The notes: generated from the sequence alone by a model not told the origin. A stretch of DNA of 64,000 nt from Rhodospirillales bacterium (GCA_028869995.1 JAGWQN010000093.1:1-64000); one strand, 5' to 3'; shown: positions 18,984 to 28,407, counted from the stretch's first letter. A program made the numbers and translations.

Positions 18984-21097
18984 GTGTTCCGTACCTTACG
19001 AATGAGAAGAATCGAGCCGTCATTCTGCACCACGGCATCAAACAACGAACTCACAACGGTTGTTGTCTCGTCCTCGACGACGACCGCTGGTCCTACGACC
19101 AGATCGCCCTTCACAAGAAGGCCTCTCGGCACAATCGAATGCCGGCGCATCGCACCCACGGCTGGATCGAAGACGCATCGAAAAGACGAAGGCTCGACGG
19201 TTCGCCCCTTCGTTAGCAGTTCTCGACGCTCAACGCCCGGTCGCTCATCCATTGCCTTGACCGACCAGGTCACAACTTCGATCTCCAGGCCGTCGAGTGC
19301 GTCGATGCTGCGTCCAAAGAAGCGCTGGTAGTTATCCCGAAAGAGATCGGCCAGTTTGACCGGTGCATCCGCATCGAACGGCACATCCGGGAGCAAGACC
19401 GGTATTTCCCAACCCTGTCCGGCATAACGCATGAAGGCCGTAACTTCCCGCACGATGCTTCGGCTTGTGCCGGCGCGCACAAATCTCTCCGCCGATTCCT
19501 TGAGGTCAGCCAGCATCTGGTTCACCACCTCCACGTCGAACTCCGAAAGTCTGGTGAACCGCGACGCCAGCGCTTCATAACCGAATGGCGCTTTGAGAAA
19601 GCCGATGGCCGAGCCGACGCCTGCACCTCGCGGAACCAGGCATAATTCCACACCCAACTTTTCGCACAGCCGCGCGGCGTGAAGCGGGGCAGCTCCACCG
19701 AACGCAATCATGACGTTCTCAGAAATATTCTTACCACTTTCGACAGCGTGCACACGCGCGGCATTGGCCATGTTCTCGTCGACCACTTCGCAGATGCCAA
19801 ACGCCGTCGCAACCGCGTCGAGACCGATCTGATCGCCCACCTCCTTCAGGATCGCTCGCTTGGCCTCGCCCTCATTGAGCCGGATCTTGCCGCCCGCAAA
19901 ATTGTCCGCATCGAGCTTTCCCAGGACGAGATCCGCATCCGTAATCGCCGGCCAGGTCCCCCCACGATCGTAACAGGCAGGACCTGGCTCCGAGCCCGCG
20001 CTTTCGGGCCCGGTCTGGATACGACCCATTGTATCCAACCACGCAATCGAGCCGCCTCCTGCGCCGATCTCAATCATCTCGATAACCGGAATCGAGATAG
20101 GCATGCCCGACCCCCTGCTGAAGCGGTAAGTTCGGGCCACCTCAAACGTACGCGCGGTACGCGGAGCAAACTCTTCGATCAGGCAGATCTTCGCTGTGGT
20201 ACCTCCCATGTCATAAGAAACGACCTTCTCCAGACCGAAGCGACGCGCGATATCAGCCGCAAAAATCGCTCCGCCCGCAGGTCCTGACTCCACCAGCCGG
20301 ACAGGAAATTCGGCAGCCGTCTCGACCGCGATGAGTCCGCCACCCGAATGGATCATGAAGACCGGACAATTCACACCGATATCCTTGAGACGCATCCTCA
20401 AGCGCCCGAGATACGTCGCCATTCGGGGTCGGACATAAGCATTCGCGCACACCGTATTAAATCGCTCGAACTCGCGCATCTGAGGAGAGACTTCGGCGCT
20501 AATCGAGATGGGAACGCTCAGTTTACGGGAGAGAATTTCCTGCGCCCGGCGCTCGTGCCGTATGTTCACATAAGAGTGGATAAAGCCAATCGCCACCGAC
20601 TCGAATGCTTGCTCCGCGATGACCGCGGCCAGCGCCTCAACTCCCGCCTCATCCAGCGGCTCCAACTCGCGACCATTTGCCCCGATGCGACCCCTGACCG
20701 GGAATCGATGCTCACGGGGGATCAGCGGCTGCGGCAGCCGCAAATTCAGGTCGTATTGATTAAAGCGGTTTTCCGTCCGCATTTCGATAACATCACGAAA
20801 GCCAGACGTTGTGACGAGCGCTGTCTTAGCACCACGACGCTCGATCAGAGCGTTGGTCGCAAGTGTCGTACCATGGATAACAACACCGATATCGCTTCGA
20901 TCGACGCCGGCCTCCCGTATCACGATGTCGATCCCATCCAGGATCGCCTGCTCCGGAGCCGAATAGTTCGTCAAAACTTTGGCCGAAAAAATTTTTTCAT
21001 CGCCAAAATCACCCGATGGCCCGACAGCAAGAACGATATCCGTGAAAGTGCCACCAATATCCGCTCCAAGGCGGATGCGATCTTTCGCGGACGTCAT
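18980..21097 (-). CDS. hyuA: Hydantoinase A/oxoprolinase-family ATPase subunit
   Basis: Encodes 705 residues. RLGADIGGTFTDIVLAVG at the N-terminus is the actin-like/ASKHA phosphate-binding loop, VIHGTTLATNALIERRGAKT and YDMGGTTAKICLIE are further nucleotide-binding motifs, and AFGGAAPLHAARLCEKLG is typical of the family. ATP hydrolysis drives ring opening by the HyuAB complex. A GAGGAGAG site lies about 7 bases before the ATG. It is the first gene of hyuA-hyuB-aminotransferase-epimerase, and sarcosine oxidase lies 13 kb away in the same region. Confidence 0.93.
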   Translation of the reverse strand: MTSAKDRIRLGADIGGTFTDIVLAVGPSGDFGDEKIFSAKVLTNYSAPEQAILDGIDIVIREAGVDRSDIGVVIHGTTLATNALIERRGAKTALVTTSGFRDVIEMRTENRFNQYDLNLRLPQPLIPREHRFPVRGRIGANGRELEPLDEAGVEALAAVIAEQAFESVAIGFIHSYVNIRHERRAQEILSRKLSVPISISAEVSPQMREFERFNTVCANAYVRPRMATYLGRLRMRLKDIGVNCPVFMIHSGGGLIAVETAAEFPVRLVESGPAGGAIFAADIARRFGLEKVVSYDMGGTTAKICLIEEFAPRTARTFEVARTYRFSRGSGMPISIPVIEMIEIGAGGGSIAWLDTMGRIQTGPESAGSEPGPACYDRGGTWPAITDADLVLGKLDADNFAGGKIRLNEGEAKRAILKEVGDQIGLDAVATAFGICEVVDENMANAARVHAVESGKNISENVMIAFGGAAPLHAARLCEKLGVELCLVPRGAGVGSAIGFLKAPFGYEALASRFTRLSEFDVEVVNQMLADLKESAERFVRAGTSRSIVREVTAFMRYAGQGWEIPVLLPDVPFDADAPVKLADLFRDNYQRFFGRSIDALDGLEIEVVTWSVKAMDERPGVERRELLTKGRTVEPSSFRCVFDPAVGAMRRHSIVPRGLLVKGDLVVGPAVVVEDETTTVVSSLFDAVVQNDGSILLIRKVRNT

Positions 21098-21680
21098 GAA
21101 CTGGCTCTCCTCGGAGCGATCACATTCGTGCGTAGGTGTACGGCCTGCGTACCCTTATTGCGTAATGAGCGGACCCTTGTCATCCCCATCACTATTTCTT
21201 CTACCCCCATGATCGTCTCACTCTCTTTTTGCCGGCAACGCCTGACAAATCCTACAACGGATCCTGGCGACAGAACGCAGAGATAGGCCAACTCCTATCT
21301 CGTGACGTGCCCCCCTCTGAGCGTCCTCACCAAAAAGCCAGCGCCTTGGTGACATAATGCAGCGCGCGGCAACGCGAGACGCCTCTCCCGCCAAGAGCTT
21401 GCCGCAAGTTTGTGGCTCGTGCGCCGCGCTCATTGTGGCTCGTTGGGTCCCTTCGTCTATGCACTGCCAGTCACGGCGAGCTTGTTGTCCGATTGTCTTC
21501 GCTCGAATGCGCGCCACCAACTGCGCCCAACTCAGCGGACTGCTGGATCGCCTCAAGAGCGCTTCACGATAAAAATGCTCCAGGCAACCCGCTTACAAAA
21601 CGAAGAAAAGCCGCCGATCGGAAAGATATTCTTTTCCGCGCCTTTGCGCTTACGCGTCTCCCGGCGGTTGGAGCTTACGA
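21098..21680. other. Intergenic region upstream of hyuA, downstream of the LysR gene
   Basis: About 580 bases with no convincing gene. It holds the hyuA promoter region; a GTAC-N7-GTAC repeat (21137-21151) and an ATTGCGTAAT palindrome (21159-21168) lie 40-75 bases before the hyuA start and are plausible sites for the LysR regulator, on weak evidence. A 65-codon ORF ending in the hyuA start codon has no recognisable product. Confidence 0.4.
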
Positions 21681-22628
21681 TCAGGCGAGTGGCGTCGTCC
21701 TAGGCCACGCCGGAAGGTCCGGATCGTGCCGCCAGTCCTGATGGATGAGCCACTGATGAAGCGCGGCAACGACCTTTGAACGCAAATGCCCTCGCGGTAC
21801 CACGAGAAAAAATCCCGGAATTTCCTCTGATTTCATATTTCTAAGCACGTCTCGCCCCAGCGGGGCAACCAACGCTCCCGAACGCAGGTCCTCTTCCGCG
21901 TGCAGCAACGAAACCAGTCCGATGCCGATGCCTTGCAGCGCGGCGCGACGCATCGTCGCCGCATCGTCAAAGCCGATGCTGCGGTCGCTCTCGGTCATCT
22001 CGACACCAAGATGCCGCAGGATATCGGGCCACAATCGCTTCGACTTGACTGCATCCAGTAATGTAAATCGCGTCAGATCGGCTGGACCGCCAATCTCTTT
22101 GGCGATCTCCGGCGTGCAGCAGATAATTTTGGGATCAGAAACGAGAAGTGTCGTCTGGTAGCCTTGCCAACTCCCATATCCCCACTGGATCGCCATATCC
22201 ACATCGTCTCGGCTGAAGTCGGGTAGGTCCACTCTGGTAGTGAGCCGCAAATCCGCATCGGGCAACATCGCGCGGAACAATGAGAGGCGCGGCAGCAGGT
22301 AGTGAGCTGCGAAATAGGGACTGGCGTTAAGATTGATCAGGTCTCGCAACGTTGTGCGTCTGACAGCGCGGACGCCTGCGTAAAATTCGTCGAATCCCGC
22401 CTTCACGTAATGTGAGAGCATCATCGCCGGTTCCGTAAGTTCGACAGACCTTCCCTTTCTTTCGAACAGAGTTACCTGCAGCGTGTCCTCGAGCAGCTTA
22501 ATTTGTTGACCGACAGCCTGCGGCGTCACGAGCAATTCATCCGCCGCCTGGCGAAAACTGCGGTGCTGTACCACAGCATGAAAAACACGTAGCGCATTCA
22601 GTGGTGGCAGCCGCAACTTGGCGGACAT
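21681..22628 (-). CDS. LysR-family transcriptional regulator (GcvA-like)
   Basis: Encodes 315 residues, the usual LysR length. The winged HTH occupies about 8-65 (NALRVFHAVVQHRSFRQAA, then TPQAVGQQIKLLED), followed by a periplasmic-binding-like ligand domain with GFDDAATMRRAALQGIGIGL, the GcvA-type pattern. It sits between hyuA (same strand, 580 bases downstream) and a group of SDR genes, so it may control either. It follows the SDR stop by 46 bases. Confidence 0.9.
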   Translation of the reverse strand: MSAKLRLPPLNALRVFHAVVQHRSFRQAADELLVTPQAVGQQIKLLEDTLQVTLFERKGRSVELTEPAMMLSHYVKAGFDEFYAGVRAVRRTTLRDLINLNASPYFAAHYLLPRLSLFRAMLPDADLRLTTRVDLPDFSRDDVDMAIQWGYGSWQGYQTTLLVSDPKIICCTPEIAKEIGGPADLTRFTLLDAVKSKRLWPDILRHLGVEMTESDRSIGFDDAATMRRAALQGIGIGLVSLLHAEEDLRSGALVAPLGRDVLRNMKSEEIPGFFLVVPRGHLRSKVVAALHQWLIHQDWRHDPDLPAWPRTTPLA

Positions 22629-22674
22629 CGGCGCCCTTGCTTCTTACCCTCCCATTGCTGGGCGACCCCAACGC

Positions 22675-23424
22675 TCAGGCGTAGATGTAACCCCCTGAGA
22701 CGATGACCTGCTCACCGGTCATGTACGTGTTCCTCGGACCACCTGCCATAAGCACCCATTCGGCGACCTCGCGAGGTTCCGCGCCGCGCCCGAGCGGACT
22801 GGCTTTTGCCAATTCTGGGAGGAAGCCGAGCGCCTTCGCGCGCTCGGTGGCCATCCCGGCCGGTGCAACTGAGTTGACAAGGATCCCGTCTTTGGCGACC
22901 TCCTGGGCAAAAGAACGTGTCAGACTCACCACGGCAGCCTTTGTCGCTGCGTAATGGGCGTTCTGCGGATGGGCCTTAAAGGCATCGACGGAAGTCAGGT
23001 TGACAATGCGTCCCCGCACATGATTACGCGGTTCCTGCCTGCGCATATGCAGCACGGCCGCGACCATCATGTGATACGTGCCTTTGATGTTGACGCCATT
23101 CTCGGCGTCCCACTCGGCATCGGTTATTTCAAGTATCGGCCGCCGCGGATAAATGGCAGCACAGTTGATAAGGGTATCAATTCGTCCCAGCACATCAGCC
23201 ACCGCGCCGAAAGCGCCATGGCATTGTGCCCCCACCTGAATGTCGCAGGAGCGTGCTTCAGCCGGCACCCCTCGTGCGCGTGCATGCCCAAGAGCTTCTT
23301 CCGCCGCTTCGCGATTGATGTCGATGATGCCGATAGCCGCCGCACCCGCGTCCACTGCCGTGTCGGCGAGCAGGGCACCCAGCCCTGATCCTCCACCGAC
23401 GATAAGTACCGACAAACCGTTCAT
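22675..23424 (-). CDS. Short-chain dehydrogenase/reductase (classical)
   Basis: Encodes 249 residues from ATG 23424, preferred over the GTG two codons earlier because of AGAGAGG 5-6 bases upstream. The NAD(P) motif is [22 protein letters not shown] and NLTSVDAF are the structural Asn and Ser regions, and HYAATKAAV provides YxxxK. Asp in [11 protein letters not shown] suggests NAD preference. It lies 10 bases after another SDR gene in the same run. The substrate is unknown. Confidence 0.87.
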   Translation of the reverse strand: MNGLSVLIVGGGSGLGALLADTAVDAGAAAIGIIDINREAAEEALGHARARGVPAEARSCDIQVGAQCHGAFGAVADVLGRIDTLINCAAIYPRRPILEITDAEWDAENGVNIKGTYHMMVAAVLHMRRQEPRNHVRGRIVNLTSVDAFKAHPQNAHYAATKAAVVSLTRSFAQEVAKDGILVNSVAPAGMATERAKALGFLPELAKASPLGRGAEPREVAEWVLMAGGPRNTYMTGEQVIVSGGYIYA

Positions 23425-23434
23425 TGCCACCTCT

Positions 23435-24148
23435 CTACTTTGTTCCGCTCGGTGTGACCGGTCGTGTCGGGACGATATCGAAACGTACCACGGTCGCTCT
23501 TTCGGGCAGGGCGAGGATAGCCTCGACTACCTTGGCAACATCTTCCGGCTGCAGCGCCACATCACCCGCATACATCGCGGCCCGGGCCTTCTCGTCGAGA
23601 ATCGTCTCATACAAACGTGTCTCGACACGCCCGGCGACGATCTCCGTCACGCGAACGCCATGTGGCGAAAGATCGGCTCGCAACGACGCTGCGAAGCCGG
23701 CGATTGCCGCCTTGGTGGCGCTATAGACGGCGATGTTGGCGAAGCCGCTGTGCCCCGCCACGGAGCCCGTGAAGATCACATGCCCCGATCGGCGTTTGCA
23801 CATCTGGGGCAGGACAAGACGCGTGAGGAGGATCGGCGCGTTAAGATTGATCTCCAATGCCGCATCGATATCCGCGATCTCCATCTCGGCAAAATTGCCG
23901 AGCGGCGGCATGATACCAGCATTGTTGATAAGGACATCGATGGTGAGGTCAGCGACTGCCGCGGCCACCGCATGGCGATCAGTGATATCAAGGCAGATTG
24001 GTGAAATACTGGGACCGTTCCGCCGAAGCTCTTCAAGAGCCGCCTCGTTACGGCCGACAGCGTAGACAGTGTAGCCAGCCTCGTTCAGGCCGACGGCTAT
24101 CGCCTGGCCAATGCCGCTCGTTGCTCCGGTGATAAGAGCCGTCGTCAC
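23435..24148 (-). CDS. Short-chain dehydrogenase/reductase (YdfG/serine-dehydrogenase-like)
   Basis: Encodes 237 residues from a GTG at 24148, with AGGAG 7-8 bases upstream inside the end of the GntR gene; only one base separates the two genes, so they are coupled. [34 protein letters not shown] and VYSATKAAI are complete SDR motifs. Overall it resembles NADP-dependent serine or 3-hydroxy acid dehydrogenases (YdfG type). GRN after the second strand favours NADP. The natural substrate is unknown. Confidence 0.87.
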   Translation of the reverse strand: MTTALITGATSGIGQAIAVGLNEAGYTVYAVGRNEAALEELRRNGPSISPICLDITDRHAVAAAVADLTIDVLINNAGIMPPLGNFAEMEIADIDAALEINLNAPILLTRLVLPQMCKRRSGHVIFTGSVAGHSGFANIAVYSATKAAIAGFAASLRADLSPHGVRVTEIVAGRVETRLYETILDEKARAAMYAGDVALQPEDVAKVVEAILALPERATVVRFDIVPTRPVTPSGTK

Positions 24149-24149
24149 G

Positions 24150-24989
24150 TCAGGTCTCCTGTCGTGTTGGAAGTGATTGCGGTGGGACGTCCGCGCTAGA
24201 CCGTCGCGGCGCCTTCCCCGGCGGCTTCAGCCCCGCGAAGAGAGCAGCCGCCGCCTGCTTTTGTTCCTCATCGGTCGTCGCAACTTCGACACCTTGGACG
24301 AGTGCGCGTACACGAGCGAGGCTGTTGGAGAGATGTCGGCGCATGGCCTGTCGAGCCGAGCGATCATTGCGCCGGTCGATTGCGTCGACGACGGCTCTAT
24401 GCTCACGGTGAATCTGCGCGTAGTAGCGATCCTTGAGTCCCGGCTCGACAACGTAACCGAGCCGGAGCCTCGGCACGATCCGCGGCTTCAGGTAACTTAG
24501 GAAGCCATGGATAAATTCATTGCGAGCGGCTTTGGCAATAGCGAGATGGAAATCGTAATCGTAATGGACATGGACAGAGCTTGGATCCTGCTGTTCGGCG
24601 TCGATCCTTTCCATCAGCGCCCGGATAGCAAGGACCTCACTCTTCGTTCGCCGTTCCGCACACAGGCCTGCGGCTTCGACCTCGACGCTCAGACGAAGTT
24701 CAAGAAGCGCGATCGTTTCGGGAAGCGTTCGCAGCGCCTCGTCGGGTATTGTAAAATTCCGCGCCTCTGGCATCTCGCTGACAAACATCCCGCGCCCCTG
24801 ATGCGGAATTACGAGACCGTCAGAGCGTAGACGCGCGACCGCCTCGCGCACGACCGTACGGCTCACGTCATACCGGGTACACAGCTCCGCCTCCGTCGGG
24901 AGCTGCGCTCCCGGTTTGAGGCGTCCCGAACGAATGGTTCGGGCCAGACTCTCGGCCACGACAGTCGACAAGGACGGTCGCCTGGTCAT
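24150..24989 (-). CDS. GntR-family transcriptional regulator, FadR (FCD) subfamily
   Basis: Encodes 279 residues. The N-terminal winged HTH (about 10-75) has LPTEAELCTRYDVSRTVVRE and GLVIPHQGRGMFV. The C-terminal all-helical FCD domain has the acidic and His residues that usually bind a metal (DYDFHLAIA, then HREHRAVVDAI). FCD regulators are commonly repressors released by a small organic acid from the pathway they control. It lies inside a run of dehydrogenase genes, which are its likely targets. The last 35 residues (APRRSSADVPPQS region) are a Pro/Arg-rich tail outside the domain. Confidence 0.9.
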   Translation of the reverse strand: MTRRPSLSTVVAESLARTIRSGRLKPGAQLPTEAELCTRYDVSRTVVREAVARLRSDGLVIPHQGRGMFVSEMPEARNFTIPDEALRTLPETIALLELRLSVEVEAAGLCAERRTKSEVLAIRALMERIDAEQQDPSSVHVHYDYDFHLAIAKAARNEFIHGFLSYLKPRIVPRLRLGYVVEPGLKDRYYAQIHREHRAVVDAIDRRNDRSARQAMRRHLSNSLARVRALVQGVEVATTDEEQKQAAAALFAGLKPPGKAPRRSSADVPPQSLPTRQET

Positions 24990-25042
24990 CGCTTTCTTTC
25001 TCGCTCGCAGCGGCGGTTAGGGACCACGGCTCTTCATTCCGA

Positions 25043-25849
25043 TCAGATGGCGACGATGGGGCGGATCGGGTTTCCCTGTAGGTAGTGGGCGTAGGGCGCC
25101 TGCACCAGCCAGCCCGCATCGACCGGCAGGGTCACCCCGGTGACGGCACTCGCGCGATCCGAGCAGAGGAACATCGCCGCCTCGGCGACGTCGCGCGGGT
25201 CGACGAACCGGCGCAGCGCCGTGCTCGCCTTGATGGCCTCGGGGTTGCGCTCGCCCTTGGCGATCTTCTCCTTGAGCCCATCCGACAACGTATAGCCCGG
25301 CGCCACAGCGTTGACGCGCACGCCCCGCGGACCGAGTTCCGCTGCCAGGATCTGGGTCAGGGCCAGCACCGCATGCTTTCCCGGCGTATAGGCTGGCAAC
25401 GACAAGGGTGCGAAAGAAGCGAGCGATCCGACATTGAGGATCGCCCCTCGCCCCGCCGCGGCCATCATCCGGCCGAAAACCTGGCACCCGAGCAGGGTGC
25501 CACGATAGTTGACGCGCCAGATCGCCTCGTCTTCGTCGAGTGCCTGATCGAGGACCCGTTTGCCGCTCTGCAGGATCCCGGCGCAGTTAATGAGCACAGA
25601 CGGTACGCCAAACTCCCCGGCTACCGCTACGCCGAGAGCCTCGACCGACCTCGCTTCGCCAACATCGGTCTCAACATACCGCGCCGCCGGTGCGCCGGCC
25701 GCTTCACAGGCACGCGCAACCTCCAGCCCCGATGCCTTGCCGCGCCCCGCGACCACGACGTGCGCTCCGTCCTCGGCGAACCGCATCGCAATTGCCTTGC
25801 CGATACCGCGCGTCCCGCCGATTACGACGACGGTACGCGCCTCATCCAT
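25043..25849 (-). CDS. Short-chain dehydrogenase/reductase (classical)
   Basis: Encodes 268 residues with VVVIGGTRGIGKAIAMRFAE, LINCAGILQSG, NVGSLASFA and AYTPGKHAV (YxxxK). The basic residue pattern after the second strand (VAGRGKASG) suggests NADP. It overlaps the shikimate-dehydrogenase-like gene by 8 bases, so the two are translated together and probably act on consecutive intermediates. The end (LPVDAGWLVQAPYAHYLQ) is slightly longer than usual. Confidence 0.87.
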   Translation of the reverse strand: MDEARTVVVIGGTRGIGKAIAMRFAEDGAHVVVAGRGKASGLEVARACEAAGAPAARYVETDVGEARSVEALGVAVAGEFGVPSVLINCAGILQSGKRVLDQALDEDEAIWRVNYRGTLLGCQVFGRMMAAAGRGAILNVGSLASFAPLSLPAYTPGKHAVLALTQILAAELGPRGVRVNAVAPGYTLSDGLKEKIAKGERNPEAIKASTALRRFVDPRDVAEAAMFLCSDRASAVTGVTLPVDAGWLVQAPYAHYLQGNPIRPIVAI

Positions 25850-26654
25850 GGCCGCGATCCCTGCGCTCGATATCGAAGAACTCCGACATTCCGCGCACCT
25901 GGAAATCCATCATCGGCTGTCCCGGCTGTATGCGGCAGCCTCTGTTTTTGGCCTCGAGCAGCAGTGCCGTCTCGACCGGGTCCATGATGATGTCAACGAC
26001 CGTCATGGCGGGTGTCAGCTTCGTCACGTCCATCGGCAGTGGATCGTTCTCGTGCAGGCCAGACGGCGTCGCGTTGATCGCCATGTCCATCCCCTCGGGA
26101 TCAGCATCGCCGACCTCGATGCGGCAGGCGGGAAAGGCCTCCGCCACCAAAGCAGCAAGCCTTGCCGCGCGCGTGGGATCAATATCATGGAGGCGAATTT
26201 CCGCCGCCCCCTCCTCCGCGAGGCAGTAAGCTAGCGAAGCGCCCGCACCTCCCGCTCCAACCTGCAAGATCTTGCGTCCCGCAATAGGATGGTTGCCGGC
26301 CTTGAGCCCTTCGATGAAGCCAACACCGTCAAAGTTGTCAGCATACCAACTTCCGTCCTCCTGCCGACGCACGGAGTTGGCACTTTGTACACGGGATGCG
26401 CGCGGATGCGCTGCCGAGCATTTGTGAAAGACGGCGACTTTATATGGAACCGAGACAATAACACCGCGCACATTTTGCGCGGCCGTAACGCCAGCCCAGA
26501 ATGTATCGAAATCCTTCGGCTGGCAGGTGATGGGGACCATCAAACTGTCCAGCCCCTTCGCCTCGAAAATATCATTGAACATGCCAGGACTTTTAGTGTG
26601 CCCAATTGGATGGGCCAGCATCAGGAAGACATCCGCCTTGCCGCTTCCACGCAT
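25842..26654 (-). CDS. Shikimate/quinate dehydrogenase-family oxidoreductase
   Basis: Encodes 270 residues from ATG 26654, with GGAAAG about 8 bases upstream; the longer frame has no such site. PIGHTKSPGMFN and VSVPYK carry the Ser/Thr and catalytic Lys regions, SANSVRR the Asn, and DNFDGVGF the catalytic Asp of the AroE family. VGAGGAGASLAYCLAEEG is the NAD(P) loop. Catabolic settings outside the aro pathway usually mean a paralogue acting on quinate, shikimate or another hydroxylated acid. It is the first gene of the minus-strand run. Confidence 0.85.
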   Translation of the reverse strand: MRGSGKADVFLMLAHPIGHTKSPGMFNDIFEAKGLDSLMVPITCQPKDFDTFWAGVTAAQNVRGVIVSVPYKVAVFHKCSAAHPRASRVQSANSVRRQEDGSWYADNFDGVGFIEGLKAGNHPIAGRKILQVGAGGAGASLAYCLAEEGAAEIRLHDIDPTRAARLAALVAEAFPACRIEVGDADPEGMDMAINATPSGLHENDPLPMDVTKLTPAMTVVDIIMDPVETALLLEAKNRGCRIQPGQPMMDFQVRGMSEFFDIERRDRGHG

Positions 26655-26976
26655 CGTCTCTTTCCTTTTCGATCGACGCCCGGTGGTGTGGGTCGTTTGC
26701 GCGACTGTGCTCACCGGGTGACTTGCTTGCCGCCCGCTACGTAGGATATAAGATATCATACAAATTTCAATCCACCAGGAAACGCCGCATGTTGGGACGC
26801 CCGAAGCCACCGTTCGTGCACGCCAATAGGGCTTTTGACCGGCTCTCGGCCCATGCCGGTCGTCGCCTGACTTGGGGGCACGATCGGAGGCTCCATCACG
26901 TCAGATGCCGATCGACGAGCCCGCGGCACTGATAACCTGACGACGTTCTTCGCCCGCTGAAACCGGAGCTTCGCTG
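26655..26976. promoter_or_regulatory. Divergent promoter region with an imperfect palindrome
   Basis: About 320 bases between the AroE-like gene (leftward) and the FAD oxidase (rightward). The AT-rich patch at 26743-26766 contains GATATC (26752-26757) as the centre of an imperfect palindrome (ATAAGAT/ATCATAC). Its size and place, about 100 bases before the AroE-like start, would suit a GntR/FCD operator, but I found no second copy near the regulator gene. Confidence 0.3.
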
Positions 26977-28194
26977 ATGCCGATTCCCCGCTATAAATCG
27001 CCTTCCCGCGACGCCTATGACATCGTCATCGTCGGCGGCGCAGCCGTTGGTTCCTCGACCGCCTACTGGTTGAGCCTGGCACTCGGGAGAGCCGCATCAA
27101 TTCTAGTCGTCGAGCGTGACAGCAGCTACGAGTTCGCGTCGACCGCTCTGTCAACGAGCTCGATTCGCCAGCAGTATTCCAACCCGATTAACGTCAAGAT
27201 CAGCCAATTTGGCATCGAGGTCATCCGTAGCTTTCAGGCGCGCATGGCGCCCTTTTTTCCCGGAGAGGCCGCGCCCGATCTCGGCTTTCGGGAGCACGGC
27301 TATCTTTATTGCTGCTCGCCCGACGGCGTGGATGCCGCCAAGGCACGGGTGGAGCTCCAGCGAAGCCTCGGCGCTGGCACCGTTTTTCTTGAGCCTGCAG
27401 CGCTGAAGGAAAAATTTCCATGGATCAATGTCGACGATCTCGGCGGGGCCTCATGGGGCTCACGCGACGAGGGATGGTTCGATTCGATGGGGCTGATGAA
27501 CGGCTTCCGCCGCGCGGCACGCATGGGGGGCGTCGACTATCTCGATAATGCTGTCACCGACCTGAAGGTGGTCGACAACCGGGTTGTCGCAGCTCGCCTG
27601 GCAACGGGCGACACGGTGACGTGCGGCACGCTGGTCAATGCCGCCGGCCCGCGCGCCCAGGTGGTGGCACAAATGGCAGGTCTCTCGATTCCTGTTCGTC
27701 CATACAAACGCTACAGCTTTGTCTTCGCCAGCGCCACGCCGATACCTGGTCGGATGCCGAATGTCATCGACCTCTCGGGCACGTTCGTGCGCCCCGAAGG
27801 GGAGCTCTTTCTCACCGGAAACACACCGCAGGACGACGGCCCGGCTGACTACGACGACTTCGAGATGCATCACGAAGAGTTCACGGACCACATCTGGCCG
27901 GCGCTATGGCACCGAATTCCCGCCTTCGATGCTCTCAAGGTGCAATCGAGCTGGACCGGTCATTACGAATACAATATGATGGATCACAATGGAATTGTCG
28001 GCTTTCACCCTGACGTGGCGAACTTCATGTTCGCCAACGGATTTTCGGGGCACGGGCTGCAGCAATCGCCGGCTGTCGGACGCGCGGTGTCGGAACTGAT
28101 TGTCCACGGTCGCTTTCAGACACTCGATCTCTCGCCGTTCGCCTACGAGCGCATTCCCCGCAACGAGCCATTCATGGAAGAGGCTGTGATCTGA
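26977..28194 (+). CDS. FAD-dependent oxidoreductase, DAO family (sarcosine-oxidase-beta-like)
   Basis: Encodes 405 residues. DIVIVGGAAVGSSTAYWLS near residue 12 binds FAD, followed by STSSIRQQYSNPINVKIS, characteristic of SoxB-like and dimethylglycine-type oxidoreductases. The C-terminal GFSGHGLQQSPAVGRAVSELI closes the FAD site. It probably oxidises an amino or N-methyl amino acid, passing electrons to O2 or quinone. It is divergent from the dehydrogenase run and 260 bases before the LIV-type importer on the same strand, so that importer may supply its substrate. Confidence 0.88.
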   Translation: MPIPRYKSPSRDAYDIVIVGGAAVGSSTAYWLSLALGRAASILVVERDSSYEFASTALSTSSIRQQYSNPINVKISQFGIEVIRSFQARMAPFFPGEAAPDLGFREHGYLYCCSPDGVDAAKARVELQRSLGAGTVFLEPAALKEKFPWINVDDLGGASWGSRDEGWFDSMGLMNGFRRAARMGGVDYLDNAVTDLKVVDNRVVAARLATGDTVTCGTLVNAAGPRAQVVAQMAGLSIPVRPYKRYSFVFASATPIPGRMPNVIDLSGTFVRPEGELFLTGNTPQDDGPADYDDFEMHHEEFTDHIWPALWHRIPAFDALKVQSSWTGHYEYNMMDHNGIVGFHPDVANFMFANGFSGHGLQQSPAVGRAVSELIVHGRFQTLDLSPFAYERIPRNEPFMEEAVI

Positions 28195-28359
28195 ACCGCC
28201 GATCACATGGGAAGGCAAAGGATGCAAATCTCAGTATCTCGGCTGCATGATCTTTGATTGCTGTCCATGAAGGTCGATGCGACTGATCGGCGGCAAACGA
28301 AAAGTTTTTCTTTGGCCCAAGAAAACGAACTTGAGCGACGGGTCGGCGAAGTGCCACTA

Positions 28360-28407
28360 GGGTTTCACGCTTCCCCGATCCAAAACGTCGGATCGTCTAG
28401 GAAACCC
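28360..28407 (+). promoter_or_regulatory. Nested hairpin in the leader of the LIV-type binding-protein gene
   Basis: Outer arms GGGTTTC (28360-28366) and GAAACCC (28401-28407) enclose inner arms CGATCC (28376-28381) and GGATCG (28390-28395). The structure ends 49 bases before the ATG at 28457. It could be a leader that controls translation or a protein-binding site. It matches no riboswitch class that I can recognise by eye. Confidence 0.4.

Noticed and set aside
21094-21291. 65-codon leader ORF overlapping the hyuA start
   Set aside because: No recognisable product; hyuA has its own strong ribosome site, so the ATGA overlap is probably chance.
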